DNA of 64,000 bases from Streptomyces sp. NBC_01341 (GTDB taxonomy: Bacteria; Actinomycetota; Actinomycetes; Streptomycetales; Streptomycetaceae). This document shows positions 32,894-40,989 of the stretch, in pieces. The position numbers and the translations under genes were made by a program. Below the pieces are notes generated by a model. The model made no database searches. It saw only the letters and a list, made by a program, of their open reading frames with translations, and had not been told where the DNA came from. Location: NCBI RefSeq assembly GCF_035946055.1, contig NZ_CP108364.1:5518001-5582000 (forward strand), read 5' to 3'. How positions within the stretch are numbered: position 1 is the first letter of the stretch; every line of letters begins with the position of its first letter.

Positions 32894-33553
32894 GTGGAGT
32901 CCGTGAGTGCTGTCCCCGTACCCCAGCCCCATGCCCGAGCCGCCTCCGCGCCCGACAGTGCGGGAAGCCGCCGGAGCCTCGGCGCCGGCCTGCTCCTCGG
33001 GGCCGCCGGCGCCACCGTCGTCCTCCTCGCCTCCGGGCAGACCTGGGCCGAGGGCAAGGCCGCCGTCGGCGGCGGCATTCTGCCGCTCAGCGCCGACGGC
33101 CAGGACGTCACCGGCCTCCCCGCCGCCCTCGCCGTCGTCGGCCTGGCCGCCCTCGTCGCGGTCTTCGCCGTACGCGGCGGCAGCCGGATCCTCGTCGCCG
33201 GGCTCCTCGCGCTCAGCGGCCTCGGCGCCGGGCTGAGCGCCTGGGCGGGCGCCTCGGACAGCGCCGCCCTGGACGAGCAGGCCGCGCAGACGACCGGCAA
33301 CACCTCGGCCACGGTCGAGGCGCTCAGCCACACCGCCTGGCCCTACGTCACCGCGGCCGGCGGGCTGCTGATCCTGCTTGCCGGGCTGCTCGCACTGCGC
33401 TTCGGCCGAGGCTGGCCCGCCATGTCCGGCCGGTACGAGCGCGACGGCACCCCCCGCCCGCGCAAGGCCCCCCGCACCGCCCCGGACCCGGACCGTCCCG
33501 AGGAACTGTGGAAGGCCCTGGACCGCGGCGAGGACCCGACGCGCGAGGCATGA
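32894..33553 (+). CDS. TIGR02234-type Trp-operon-associated membrane protein
   Basis: A 219-residue protein with four predicted membrane segments (near 28-48, 74-95, 100-118 and 145-165), GQTWAEG after the first one, and a charged C-terminal tail ending RPEELWKALDRGEDPT. This layout matches the Trp biosynthesis-associated membrane family found next to trpE in actinobacteria; its function is unknown. GTG at 32894 gives the track start; GTG at 32903 is equally possible, and neither has a strong ribosome site. Confidence 0.83.
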   Translation: MESVSAVPVPQPHARAASAPDSAGSRRSLGAGLLLGAAGATVVLLASGQTWAEGKAAVGGGILPLSADGQDVTGLPAALAVVGLAALVAVFAVRGGSRILVAGLLALSGLGAGLSAWAGASDSAALDEQAAQTTGNTSATVEALSHTAWPYVTAAGGLLILLAGLLALRFGRGWPAMSGRYERDGTPRPRKAPRTAPDPDRPEELWKALDRGEDPTREA

Positions 33554-33648
33554 CCCCCGAGCCTCACGTCACTCCGTACGTACGGGACAATGGCAGAGAG
33601 CTTTTTCGACAGCGTTATCTTCAGAGCGACATCAACAAGGAGCAACTC

Positions 33649-33900
33649 ATGGCGGGCAGCAGCCACGGACACACCCCGGCCGCCTGGACAGGTGCCATCA
33701 TCTGCTTCATCGGCTTCTGCGTCGCAGGCGTCTTCATGGTCGCGGCCGAGCCGCTCGGCTTCTGGGCCGGCATCGTGGTCGTCGCCCTCGGCGGGATCGT
33801 CGGTCTTGCGATGAAGATGGCCGGCCTCGGCATGCCGAAGGAGTCGGCCGAGATGGCCGCCGCCCGGGACCGTGCCGCGCGGGCCCAGGCCACGGCTTAA
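33649..33900 (+). CDS. HGxxPAAW-motif small membrane protein
   Basis: An 83-residue protein beginning MAGSSHGHTPAAW, which gives the family its name, with two hydrophobic segments (TGAIICFIGFCVAGVFMVAA and WAGIVVVALGGIVGLAMKMAGLGM) and a charged helical tail. Found with trp genes in many actinobacteria. Function unknown; a role in tryptophan transport or TrpE-associated membrane complexes is speculation. ATG at 33649 has AAGGAG 7 nt upstream. Confidence 0.85.
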   Translation: MAGSSHGHTPAAWTGAIICFIGFCVAGVFMVAAEPLGFWAGIVVVALGGIVGLAMKMAGLGMPKESAEMAAARDRAARAQATA

Positions 33901-34004
33901 GGTCCTGTGTCCGGATCGGGCCGGACGGGGAGCGGTGCCTGAGCACGCGAGCCCGGCACGACCCGACGGGACGACCGGCGCGGGTGCCGGTCCACGGACA
34001 CGAC

Positions 34005-34037
34005 ACGAGGCGCAGCCCCGACCGGGCTGCGCCTCGT
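34005..34037 (+). terminator. Hairpin between HGxxPAAW gene and DUF2752 gene
   Basis: ACGAGGCGCAGCCC and its complement form a 14-bp stem with a 5-nt loop about 105 nt after the HGxxPAAW stop and 24 nt before the next start. It may reduce read-through from trpE toward trpC. Confidence 0.7.
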
Positions 34038-34061
34038 CGGACAAGCGGGGAGAATCACCGC

Positions 34062-34547
34062 GTGGACGCCTCAGCCTCTCCCGCCGCCCCTGACCCGGCC
34101 CCCGTACCCCGGGCGCCCGGCCCCGCCCTCCCGCAGGCCCCCGCCCCGGTCTCCCGGACGAGGCGGCTGGCCACGCCCGCCGGCGTCATGGCCGTCGTCG
34201 TCGCCGCCTTCGGCTACGTCGCGGCCGTCGATCCCAACGAACCGGGCCACTACCCGGTCTGCCCCCTGCTCAGGTTCACCGGGGTGTTCTGTCCCGGGTG
34301 CGGCGGCCTCCGCAGCGCGAACGCGTTCGCCCACGGGGACATCCCGGCGGCCCTCGGCTCCAACGCCCTGGCCGTCGTCGGCTACGCCGTGTTCGCCGCG
34401 GTCTGGCTGCTCTGGACCGTCCGCGCGAGCCGGGGCCGGCCCCTGCGGATCGCCGTCGCGCCGGCTTGTTGGTGGGGTGTCGGCGCGGTCCTGCTGGTCT
34501 TCTCGGTGATCCGCAATCTTCCGTTCGGTGCGGCGCTGGCCCCCTGA
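34062..34547 (+). CDS. DUF2752 membrane protein
   Basis: A 161-residue protein with a Pro/Ala-rich start, then HYPVCPLLRFTGVFCPGCGGLRSANAFAHGD, whose CPxCGGLRS motif defines DUF2752, and three membrane segments. The Cys cluster may bind metal or form disulfides; function is unknown. GTG at 34062 has GGGGAGA about 10 nt upstream. It sits between trpE-associated genes and trpC as in other Streptomyces. Confidence 0.85.
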   Translation: MDASASPAAPDPAPVPRAPGPALPQAPAPVSRTRRLATPAGVMAVVVAAFGYVAAVDPNEPGHYPVCPLLRFTGVFCPGCGGLRSANAFAHGDIPAALGSNALAVVGYAVFAAVWLLWTVRASRGRPLRIAVAPACWWGVGAVLLVFSVIRNLPFGAALAP

Positions 34548-34661
34548 ATGCCCACTCGGTGGGACGCACGGTCGCCGGATGCGGGCTCTGCGGCCTCCTG
34601 CGGATACCATCGATATGGCTGATCCTGTTCCTCATCACCGCTTCGGAAGGGGGCCGCTCGC

Positions 34662-35471
34662 GTGAGTGTGCTCGACGAGATCATTGACGGCGTCCGCGCC
34701 GACCTCGCGGAGCGGCAGGCGCGTGTCAGCCTCGACGAGCTCAAGGAACGCGCCGCACGCGCTCCCCAGGCCAAGGACGGAGTCGCCGCCCTGAGGGGCG
34801 AGGGCGTGACCGTCATCTGCGAGGTCAAGCGCTCCAGCCCCTCCAAGGGCGCCCTTGCCGCCATCGCCGACCCGGCCGCGCTCGCCGCGGACTACGAGGC
34901 CGGTGGCGCGTCCGTCATCTCGGTCCTCACCGAACAGCGCCGCTTCGGCGGTTCGCTCGCCGACCTGGAGGCCGTCCGGGCCAAGGTCGACATCCCGGTG
35001 CTGCGCAAGGACTTCATCGTCACCTCCTACCAGCTGTGGGAGGCGCGGGCCTACGGCGCCGACCTCGCGCTGCTGATCGTCGCCGCCCTCGACCAGGAGG
35101 CCCTCGTCTCCCTGATCGAGCGCGCCGAGTCGATCGGCCTGACGCCGCTCGTCGAGGCGCACGACGAGGAGGAGGCGGAGCGTGCCGTGGACGCCGGAGC
35201 CAAGATCATCGGTGTCAACGCACGCAACCTGAAGGACCTCAAGGTCGACCGTTCCACCTTCGAGCGCGTCGCCCCCGAGATCCCCGACCACATCGTCAAG
35301 GTCGCCGAGTCCGGCGTCCGGGGCCCGCACGACCTCATCGCCTACGCCAACTCCGGCGCGGACGCGGTGCTCGTCGGCGAGTCCCTGGTCACCGGCCGTG
35401 ACCCGCGGGCAGCCGTCGCCGACCTGGTCGCCGCCGGCGCGCACCCCGCCCTGCGGCACGGACGGGGCTGA
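34662..35471 (+). CDS. trpC: Indole-3-glycerol phosphate synthase
   Basis: A 269-residue (beta/alpha)8 enzyme that closes the ring of CdRP to indole-3-glycerol phosphate. Catalytic motifs: VICEVKRSSPSKG (Lys and Glu), VLTEQRRFGGS, IPVLRKDFIV (Lys), GVNARNLKDLKVD and AESGVRGPHDL. GTG at 34662; 8 nt after its stop begins trpM. First gene of the trpC-M-B-A group. Confidence 0.96.
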   Translation: MSVLDEIIDGVRADLAERQARVSLDELKERAARAPQAKDGVAALRGEGVTVICEVKRSSPSKGALAAIADPAALAADYEAGGASVISVLTEQRRFGGSLADLEAVRAKVDIPVLRKDFIVTSYQLWEARAYGADLALLIVAALDQEALVSLIERAESIGLTPLVEAHDEEEAERAVDAGAKIIGVNARNLKDLKVDRSTFERVAPEIPDHIVKVAESGVRGPHDLIAYANSGADAVLVGESLVTGRDPRAAVADLVAAGAHPALRHGRG

Positions 35472-35479
35472 CCCGACCC

Positions 35480-35737
35480 GTGCCCGCCGCCCGCATCCTG
35501 CCGGGCCCGCGCCCCGCCGGGGCGAGCGCCCGGGACCCGCACGCGCCGCCGGCGCGCGGCTGCCGCCCACCCGTCTCCCTCCGCCACCCTCAACCGAGGC
35601 GCTGCGCGCCGCCCTTCTGGCACCGAGGCTGCCGCGCCCCCGCCCGGCGTGTGCACGGGCGGCGCGTGCGGTACGTCATCGGCGACGAGCCCGGACAGGT
35701 CAACGGCATGCGATGGCGCACGGGGTCCGCGCAGTAG
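35480..35737 (+). CDS. trpM: TrpM-like small protein of the trp cluster
   Basis: An 85-residue Arg/Pro-rich protein between trpC and trpB. Its end, RRVRYVIGDEPGQVNGMRWR, is the part I associate with TrpM, the small protein encoded here in S. coelicolor and reported to affect tryptophan biosynthesis and growth phase. Third positions are nearly all G/C. GTG at 35480 is uncertain because the first ~45 residues are low in complexity and a shorter product could be made. There is no membrane segment. Confidence 0.68.
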   Translation: MPAARILPGPRPAGASARDPHAPPARGCRPPVSLRHPQPRRCAPPFWHRGCRAPARRVHGRRVRYVIGDEPGQVNGMRWRTGSAQ

Positions 35738-35873
35738 CGAGCCCCGGCCGTCGTACCCCCGCCCCGCGCGGGATCCGCACGACACACCCCACAGGCCGTC
35801 CACCGGCCGACGGGGCGCTTCGCTCACGGCGCATACGGTGAACCCACCCGTCGCAAGTCGAGGAGCACGTCGC

Positions 35874-37154
35874 ATGTCGTCCGACTTCTTCATTCCGGAC
35901 CCCGAGGGTCTGATCCCCAGCGCCGAGGGGTATTTCGGCGCGTTCGGTGGCAAGTTCATCCCGGAGGCGCTGGTCGCAGCCGTGGACGAGGTCGCCGTCG
36001 AATACGACAAGGCCAAGGCCGACCCGGCCTTCGCCGCCGAGCTCAACGCGCTCATGGTCGACTACACCGGCCGGCCCAGCGCACTGACCGAGGTCGCGCG
36101 CTTCGCCGAGCACGCCGGGGGAGCCCGCGTCTTCCTCAAGCGCGAGGACCTCAACCACACCGGTTCGCACAAGATCAACAACGTGCTCGGCCAGGCGCTC
36201 CTCACCAAGCGCATGGGCAAGACCCGCATCATCGCGGAGACCGGGGCCGGCCAGCACGGGGTCGCCACGGCGACCGCATGCGCGCTCTTCGGCCTGGACT
36301 GCACCATCTACATGGGCGAGATCGACACCGAGCGGCAGGCGCTGAACGTGGCGCGGATGCGGATGCTCGGTGCCGAGGTCGTGGCCGTGAAGTCCGGCTC
36401 CCGGACGCTGAAGGACGCCATCAACGAGGCGTTCCGCGACTGGGTCGCCAACGTGGACCGCACCCACTACCTCTTCGGCACGGTCGCCGGGCCGCACCCC
36501 TTCCCCGCGATGGTCCGCGACTTCCACCGGGTCATCGGCGTCGAGGCCCGGCGCCAGATCCTGGAGCGCGCGGGCAGGCTGCCGGACGCCGCGGTCGCGT
36601 GCGTCGGCGGCGGGTCCAACGCCATCGGCCTCTTCCACGCGTTCATCCCGGACACCGACGTCCGGCTGATCGGCTGCGAACCCGCCGGACACGGTGTGGA
36701 GACCGGAGAGCACGCGGCGACCCTCACCGCGGGCGAGCCGGGCATCCTGCACGGCTCACGGTCGTACGTCCTCCAGGACGAGGAGGGCCAGATCACCGAG
36801 CCCTACTCGATCTCGGCCGGCCTCGACTACCCGGGCATCGGCCCCGAGCACGCCTACCTCAAGGACGTCGGCCGCGGTGAGTACCGCGCGGTCACCGACG
36901 CCGCCGCCATGCAGGCGCTGCGCCTCCTCTCCCGTACCGAGGGGATCATCCCGGCCATCGAGAGCGCGCACGCGCTGGCCGGCGCCCTGGAGATCGGGCG
37001 CGAGCTCGGTGAGGACGGACTGATCCTGATCAACCTGTCCGGACGCGGCGACAAGGACATGGACACGGCCGCGCGCTACTTCGGCCTGTACGACGGTGCC
37101 GACGCGGTCGTCGAGGCCGACGTGGCCGACGGAGAGGTGGAGGTCACCAAGTGA
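35874..37154 (+). CDS. trpB: Tryptophan synthase beta subunit
   Basis: A 426-residue PLP enzyme condensing indole with serine. PLP lysine K100 is in NHTGSHKINN; ETGAGQHGVATATA (catalytic Glu) and CVGGGSNAIG (phosphate loop) are present. ATG at 35874 has AGGAG 8 nt upstream; the frame stays open upstream, but that stretch lacks TrpB character. Its TGA overlaps the trpA GTG (GTGA). It forms the alpha2beta2 complex with TrpA. Confidence 0.97.
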   Translation: MSSDFFIPDPEGLIPSAEGYFGAFGGKFIPEALVAAVDEVAVEYDKAKADPAFAAELNALMVDYTGRPSALTEVARFAEHAGGARVFLKREDLNHTGSHKINNVLGQALLTKRMGKTRIIAETGAGQHGVATATACALFGLDCTIYMGEIDTERQALNVARMRMLGAEVVAVKSGSRTLKDAINEAFRDWVANVDRTHYLFGTVAGPHPFPAMVRDFHRVIGVEARRQILERAGRLPDAAVACVGGGSNAIGLFHAFIPDTDVRLIGCEPAGHGVETGEHAATLTAGEPGILHGSRSYVLQDEEGQITEPYSISAGLDYPGIGPEHAYLKDVGRGEYRAVTDAAAMQALRLLSRTEGIIPAIESAHALAGALEIGRELGEDGLILINLSGRGDKDMDTAARYFGLYDGADAVVEADVADGEVEVTK

Positions 37155-37963
37155 GCGGCAACCGAATGCTCCTCGAAGCGAAGCTGGCGGAGGCGGCGTC
37201 CGAGGACCGGGCGGCGCTGATCGCCTACCTGCCCGGCGGGTTCCCGACCGTCGACGGCGGGATCGAGGCCGTCAAGGCGGCCGTCGCCGGCGGCGCCGAC
37301 ATCATCGAGGTGGGCCTCCCGCACAGCGACCCGGTGCTCGACGGTCCGGTCATCCAGACCGCCGACGACATCGCCCTGCGCGGCGGCGTCAAGATCGCCG
37401 ACATCATGCGCACCGTCCGCGAGACCCACGAGGCGACGGGCGCGCCGATCCTCGTGATGACGTACTGGAACCCGATCGACCGGTACGGCGTGGAGCGCTT
37501 CACCGCCGAACTGGCCGACGCGGGCGGCGCCGGGTGCATCCTGCCCGACCTTCCGGTCCAGGAGTCCGCGCTGTGGCGCGAGCACGCCGACAAGCACGAC
37601 CTCGCCACCGTGTTCGTCGTCGCGCCGAGCAGCAAGGACGCCCGCCTCGCGACCATCACGGCCGCCGGTTCCGGCTTCGTGTACGCCGCCTCGCTGATGG
37701 GCGTCACCGGCACCCGCGAATCCGTCGGCGAGCAGGCCCAGGACCTGGTGCGGCGCACCCGCGCCACCAGCTCCCTGCCGGTCTGCGTGGGCATCGGCGT
37801 GTCCACGGCCGAGCACGCCCAGCAGGTCGCGGCCTTCGCCGACGGGGTCATCGTCGGCTCGGCCTTCGTGAAGCGGATGCTCGACGCGCCGGACGAGGCC
37901 ACGGGCCTCGAAGCGGTCCGTGCGCTGGCGGCCGAACTGGCCGAAGGCGTTCGAAAGCGCTGA
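37151..37963 (+). CDS. trpA: Tryptophan synthase alpha subunit
   Basis: A 270-residue (beta/alpha)8 subunit that splits indole-3-glycerol phosphate and channels indole to TrpB. Catalytic E53 and D64 lie in IIEVGLPHSDPVLDGP, with GVTGTRESV and CVGIGVSTAEHA downstream. Coupled to trpB through GTGA. A terminator follows at 37996. Confidence 0.97.
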   Translation: MSGNRMLLEAKLAEAASEDRAALIAYLPGGFPTVDGGIEAVKAAVAGGADIIEVGLPHSDPVLDGPVIQTADDIALRGGVKIADIMRTVRETHEATGAPILVMTYWNPIDRYGVERFTAELADAGGAGCILPDLPVQESALWREHADKHDLATVFVVAPSSKDARLATITAAGSGFVYAASLMGVTGTRESVGEQAQDLVRRTRATSSLPVCVGIGVSTAEHAQQVAAFADGVIVGSAFVKRMLDAPDEATGLEAVRALAAELAEGVRKR

Positions 37964-37995
37964 CAGCGCTCGTCATCCGTATGGGTGGACCTGGG

Positions 37996-38025
37996 ACCGG
38001 GGAGGCGCTGACGTGCCTCCCCGGT
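37996..38025 (+). terminator. trp operon terminator
   Basis: ACCGGGGAGGC and its complement form an 11-bp stem with an 8-nt loop, followed by TCGTTT. It ends only 13 nt before the GTG of the DsbA-like gene. Confidence 0.7.
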
Positions 38026-38038
38026 TCGTTTGCGCGGT

Positions 38039-38860
38039 GTGAGTGAGAACCAAGACCGAAACAGGACCGCGCGCGATCGGCTCGTCCAGCAGCGCGAGCA
38101 GGACCGGGCGCGGGAGCGCCGCCGCCGCACGCTGATCGTCTCGACGGCGGTGGTGGGGGTGCTGGCGCTGGCCGCTGTGATCGGCCTGATCGCCGCCAAC
38201 GCGGGCAAGGACGACCAGGACTCCGAGGCGGGGCCCGCCGTCACCCCGTCCGGGGCGATGGGGGAGGACGGGCTCGCTCTCCAGGTCGGAGCGGACGACG
38301 CCCCGTCCACGCTCACGATCTGGGAGGACTTCCGCTGCCCGGTCTGCGCCCAGTTCGAGAACGCCTTCCGCGACACCTTCACGGAGCTCGCGGACAGTGG
38401 ACAGCTCAAGGTGCAGTACCACCTGGCCACGATCATCGACGGCAATGTCGGCGGCACCGGATCCCTGCGCGCGGCCAACGCGGCCGCCTGCGCGCAGGAC
38501 GCCGGCAAGTTCGCGCCGTACCACGACGTCCTCTACCGCAACCAGCCGGCGGAGACCGACGACGCCTTCGCCAAGAACAGCAGGCTGATCGAGCTGGCCG
38601 GTTCGGTGAAGGGCCTCGACACGCCCGCCTTCCGCAGTTGTGTGGACGACGGCACCCACGACAGCTGGGTGGAGAAGTCGAACAAGGCGTTCGGCGAGGG
38701 CGGTTTCGAAGGCACGCCGACGGCGCTCCTCAACGGCGAGTCGATCTTCCCGAAAAAGGGGAACGAGCAGATCTCCGCCGCCAACATCAAGAAGTGGGTG
38801 GCCGAGGCCAACAAGGGCAAGAAGCCCGGGACCGTCGGAGCGACACCCTCGTCGTCCTGA
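38039..38860 (+). CDS. Membrane-anchored DsbA-like thioredoxin-fold protein (second)
   Basis: A 273-residue protein laid out like the one at 459-1274: charged N terminus, one membrane segment (about 31-53), and an extracytoplasmic DsbA domain with C100-P-V-C103, FEGTPTALLNG as the cis-Pro region, and two extra Cys (near residues 148 and 201) that could form a second disulfide. GTG at 38039 begins VSENQDRNRT; a TTG three codons earlier is unlikely. It is just after trpA with the operon terminator between, so it probably has its own promoter. Lgt follows 108 nt later. Confidence 0.86.
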   Translation: MSENQDRNRTARDRLVQQREQDRARERRRRTLIVSTAVVGVLALAAVIGLIAANAGKDDQDSEAGPAVTPSGAMGEDGLALQVGADDAPSTLTIWEDFRCPVCAQFENAFRDTFTELADSGQLKVQYHLATIIDGNVGGTGSLRAANAAACAQDAGKFAPYHDVLYRNQPAETDDAFAKNSRLIELAGSVKGLDTPAFRSCVDDGTHDSWVEKSNKAFGEGGFEGTPTALLNGESIFPKKGNEQISAANIKKWVAEANKGKKPGTVGATPSSS

Positions 38861-38870
38861 GCGCGGTCCC

Positions 38871-38902
38871 GGCCCCGGCGGAGGGGGTGTGCGGCCGGGG
38901 CC
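38871..38902 (+). terminator. Possible hairpin after the DsbA-like gene
   Basis: GGCCCCGGC and its complement form a 9-bp stem with a 14-nt loop just past the stop. Weaker than others here. Confidence 0.4.
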
Positions 38903-38952
38903 CGTTACCCAGAAGTTGCCGGACGGCTTGCCGTACGTCCCGTCCGGCAGGG

Positions 38953-38958
38953 TAGCGT
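38953..38958 (+). promoter_or_regulatory. -10-like hexamer of lgt
   Basis: TAGCGT lies 10 nt before the lgt ATG, so the mRNA would have almost no 5' leader. Confidence 0.35.
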
Positions 38959-38968
38959 CGACCTCGTC

Positions 38969-40006
38969 ATGAACTCTGCCTTCATTCCCAGCCCGTCGAC
39001 CGGGGTGATCGAGCTCGGCCCGATCCCGCTCCGCGGCTACGCGTTCTGCATCATCATCGGTGTCTTCGTCGCCGTCTGGTTCGGCAACAAGCGCTGGATC
39101 GCCAGGGGCGGCAAAGCCGGCACCGTGGCCGACATCGCCGTCTGGGCCGTGCCCTTCGGCCTCGTCGGCGGCAGGCTCTACCACGTCATCACCGACTACC
39201 AGCTGTATTTCAGCGACGGTGAGGACTGGGTGGACGCCTTCAAGATCTGGGAGGGCGGCCTCGGAATCTGGGGCGCGATCGCGCTCGGCGCGGTCGGCGC
39301 CTGGATCGGCTGCCGACGCCGCGGCATCCCGCTCCCTGCGTGGGCGGACGCGCTGGCGCCCGGGATCGCCTTCGCCCAGGCGATCGGCCGCTGGGGCAAC
39401 TGGTTCAACCAGGAGCTGTACGGCAAGCCGACGGACCTGCCGTGGGCGCTCAAGATCAGCGAGGGCACGAACCGGGTCGAGGGGACGTACCACCCGACCT
39501 TCCTCTACGAGTCCCTGTGGTGCGTCGGTGTCGCACTGCTGGTGATCTGGGCCGACCGCCGCTTCAAGCTGGGCCACGGCCGGGCGTTCGCGCTCTACGT
39601 CGCGGCGTACTGCGTGGGCCGCGGGTGGATCGAGTACCTGCGCGTCGACGAGGCGCACCACGTGCTGGGCCTCCGGCTCAACGTGTGGACCGCGATCATC
39701 GTGTTCGCGCTGGCGGTCACGTACATCGTGATCTCGGCGAGGGTGCGGCCGGGCCGCGAGGAGATCGTCGAGCCCGACCTGACGAAGGACGGCGGGAAGT
39801 CCGGATCCGACGAGAGCCCTTCCTCCGACGACGACGCCCCCTCCGACGACGCCTCCGCCGAAGGCACCACCCCGCAGGACGCCTCGTCCGACGACGCGGC
39901 CTCCGTGGAGAACGCCTCGTCCGACAGCGCACCCGACGCCTCCGCCGACGGGCCCCAGGAGCCTGAGGACGACGGAGCCGCCCCGCAGAAGGCCGACCGG
40001 AGCTGA
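38969..40006 (+). CDS. lgt: Prolipoprotein diacylglyceryl transferase
   Basis: A 345-residue integral membrane enzyme that moves diacylglycerol from phosphatidylglycerol to the lipobox Cys of prolipoproteins. The Lgt signature GRWGNWFNQELYG begins near G140, with a conserved GRLYHVITDYQLYF earlier, and about seven membrane segments. Residues ~265-345 form a long Asp/Ser/Ala-rich, acidic tail (DESPSSDDDAPSDD type) beyond the normal end of the enzyme; such tails occur in actinobacterial Lgt, and this one should be cytoplasmic and disordered. Confidence 0.96.
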   Translation: MNSAFIPSPSTGVIELGPIPLRGYAFCIIIGVFVAVWFGNKRWIARGGKAGTVADIAVWAVPFGLVGGRLYHVITDYQLYFSDGEDWVDAFKIWEGGLGIWGAIALGAVGAWIGCRRRGIPLPAWADALAPGIAFAQAIGRWGNWFNQELYGKPTDLPWALKISEGTNRVEGTYHPTFLYESLWCVGVALLVIWADRRFKLGHGRAFALYVAAYCVGRGWIEYLRVDEAHHVLGLRLNVWTAIIVFALAVTYIVISARVRPGREEIVEPDLTKDGGKSGSDESPSSDDDAPSDDASAEGTTPQDASSDDAASVENASSDSAPDASADGPQEPEDDGAAPQKADRS

Positions 40007-40020
40007 CGACACCGACAGCA

Positions 40021-40062
40021 CGAAGGGGCCGTCCGACCCGCACGGGTCGGGCGGCCCCTTCG
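40021..40062. terminator. Bidirectional hairpin between lgt and the citE-like gene
   Basis: A 19-bp stem with one G.U wobble (arms begin CGAAGGGGCCG and GGGTCGGG) and a GCAC loop, 15 nt after the lgt stop. It also serves the convergent minus-strand operon ending at 40171. Confidence 0.82.
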
Positions 40063-40170
40063 CGTCGTCCCCGGCGGTCCGGGGCCGTCCGGGATCCGGC
40101 GAAGACCGGACAGAAGGCATCCGCGCCCGCCCCGAGGGGCGGTCCCCTGCAGCTCCGCCCGCCCGGGGTC

Positions 40171-40989
40171 TCAGCGGCGCCGGGCCAGTGCGAGCGTGCG
40201 CTCCGCGCTCGCCACCACGGCCGCGTCCACGAACCTTCCGTCCGGCAGGGCCTGGGCGCCCTCCTGGGTGCGGGCCGCCTCCACGATCTGCTCCGCCGCC
40301 TCGACCTCACGCGATGTCGGCCGGAACGCCCGCTCGATCACCGGCAGCTGCCTCGGATGGATCGCCGCCCGCCCCAGCAGGCCGAGGTCCCGCCCGTGGG
40401 CGCAGGACGACCGCAGCCCGGACAGATCCCGGACGTCCGGGAACACGGACATGACGGGCGGGGCCAGACCGGCCGCCCGCGCCGCGATCACCACACGGCT
40501 GCGTGACCAGTCGAGTCCGGCGTCGTCCCGCACCCCCAGATCCGCCCTCAGGTCCGCCTCGCCGAGCGCGATCCCCCGCACGTCGTGATGGGCCCCGGCG
40601 ATCGAGTACGCGTGCTCGATCGCCAGTGCCGACTCCAGCAGCGGATACAGCGGCACACCCGGTGCCAATGCCGCGACGTGGTGCACCGACGCCGCGTGGG
40701 TGATCTTGGGAAGCCGCATCCCCGACAGCCCGGGCAGCCGCGCCAGGGCCCTGACGTCCCCCTCGCCGTGAACCCTGACGTGGACCGGGGCCACCGACGG
40801 GCCGGGCGTCGGGGGATCGGAGAGCAGCTCCGCCGTCGCCGACCGGGCGTACTCCTTGCGGTCCGGTGCGACGGCGTCCTCCAGGTCGACGATGACCACA
40901 TCCGCGCCCGAGCCCAGGGCCTTGCGGACCACGGCGGGCTTGTCCCCGGGTACGTACAGCCAGGTCAGTGCCACCGCGGCCCCGTTCAC
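40171..40989 (-). CDS. CitE/HpcH-type acyl-CoA lyase
   Basis: A 272-residue (beta/alpha)8 protein of the HpcH/HpaI aldolase-citrate lyase beta family: YVPGDKPAVVRKAL, VVIVDLEDAVAPDRKEYAR (metal-binding Glu region), LPKITHAASV, LESALAIEHAYSIA, LGEADLRADLG (metal Asp) and HPRQLPVIERAF. Such enzymes cleave malyl-, citramalyl- or related CoA esters using Mg. GTG at 40989 overlaps the stop of the CoA transferase gene (GTGA). It is last in a seven-gene minus-strand operon; its partner gene makes the CoA ester. Confidence 0.9.
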   Translation of the reverse strand: MNGAAVALTWLYVPGDKPAVVRKALGSGADVVIVDLEDAVAPDRKEYARSATAELLSDPPTPGPSVAPVHVRVHGEGDVRALARLPGLSGMRLPKITHAASVHHVAALAPGVPLYPLLESALAIEHAYSIAGAHHDVRGIALGEADLRADLGVRDDAGLDWSRSRVVIAARAAGLAPPVMSVFPDVRDLSGLRSSCAHGRDLGLLGRAAIHPRQLPVIERAFRPTSREVEAAEQIVEAARTQEGAQALPDGRFVDAAVVASAERTLALARRR

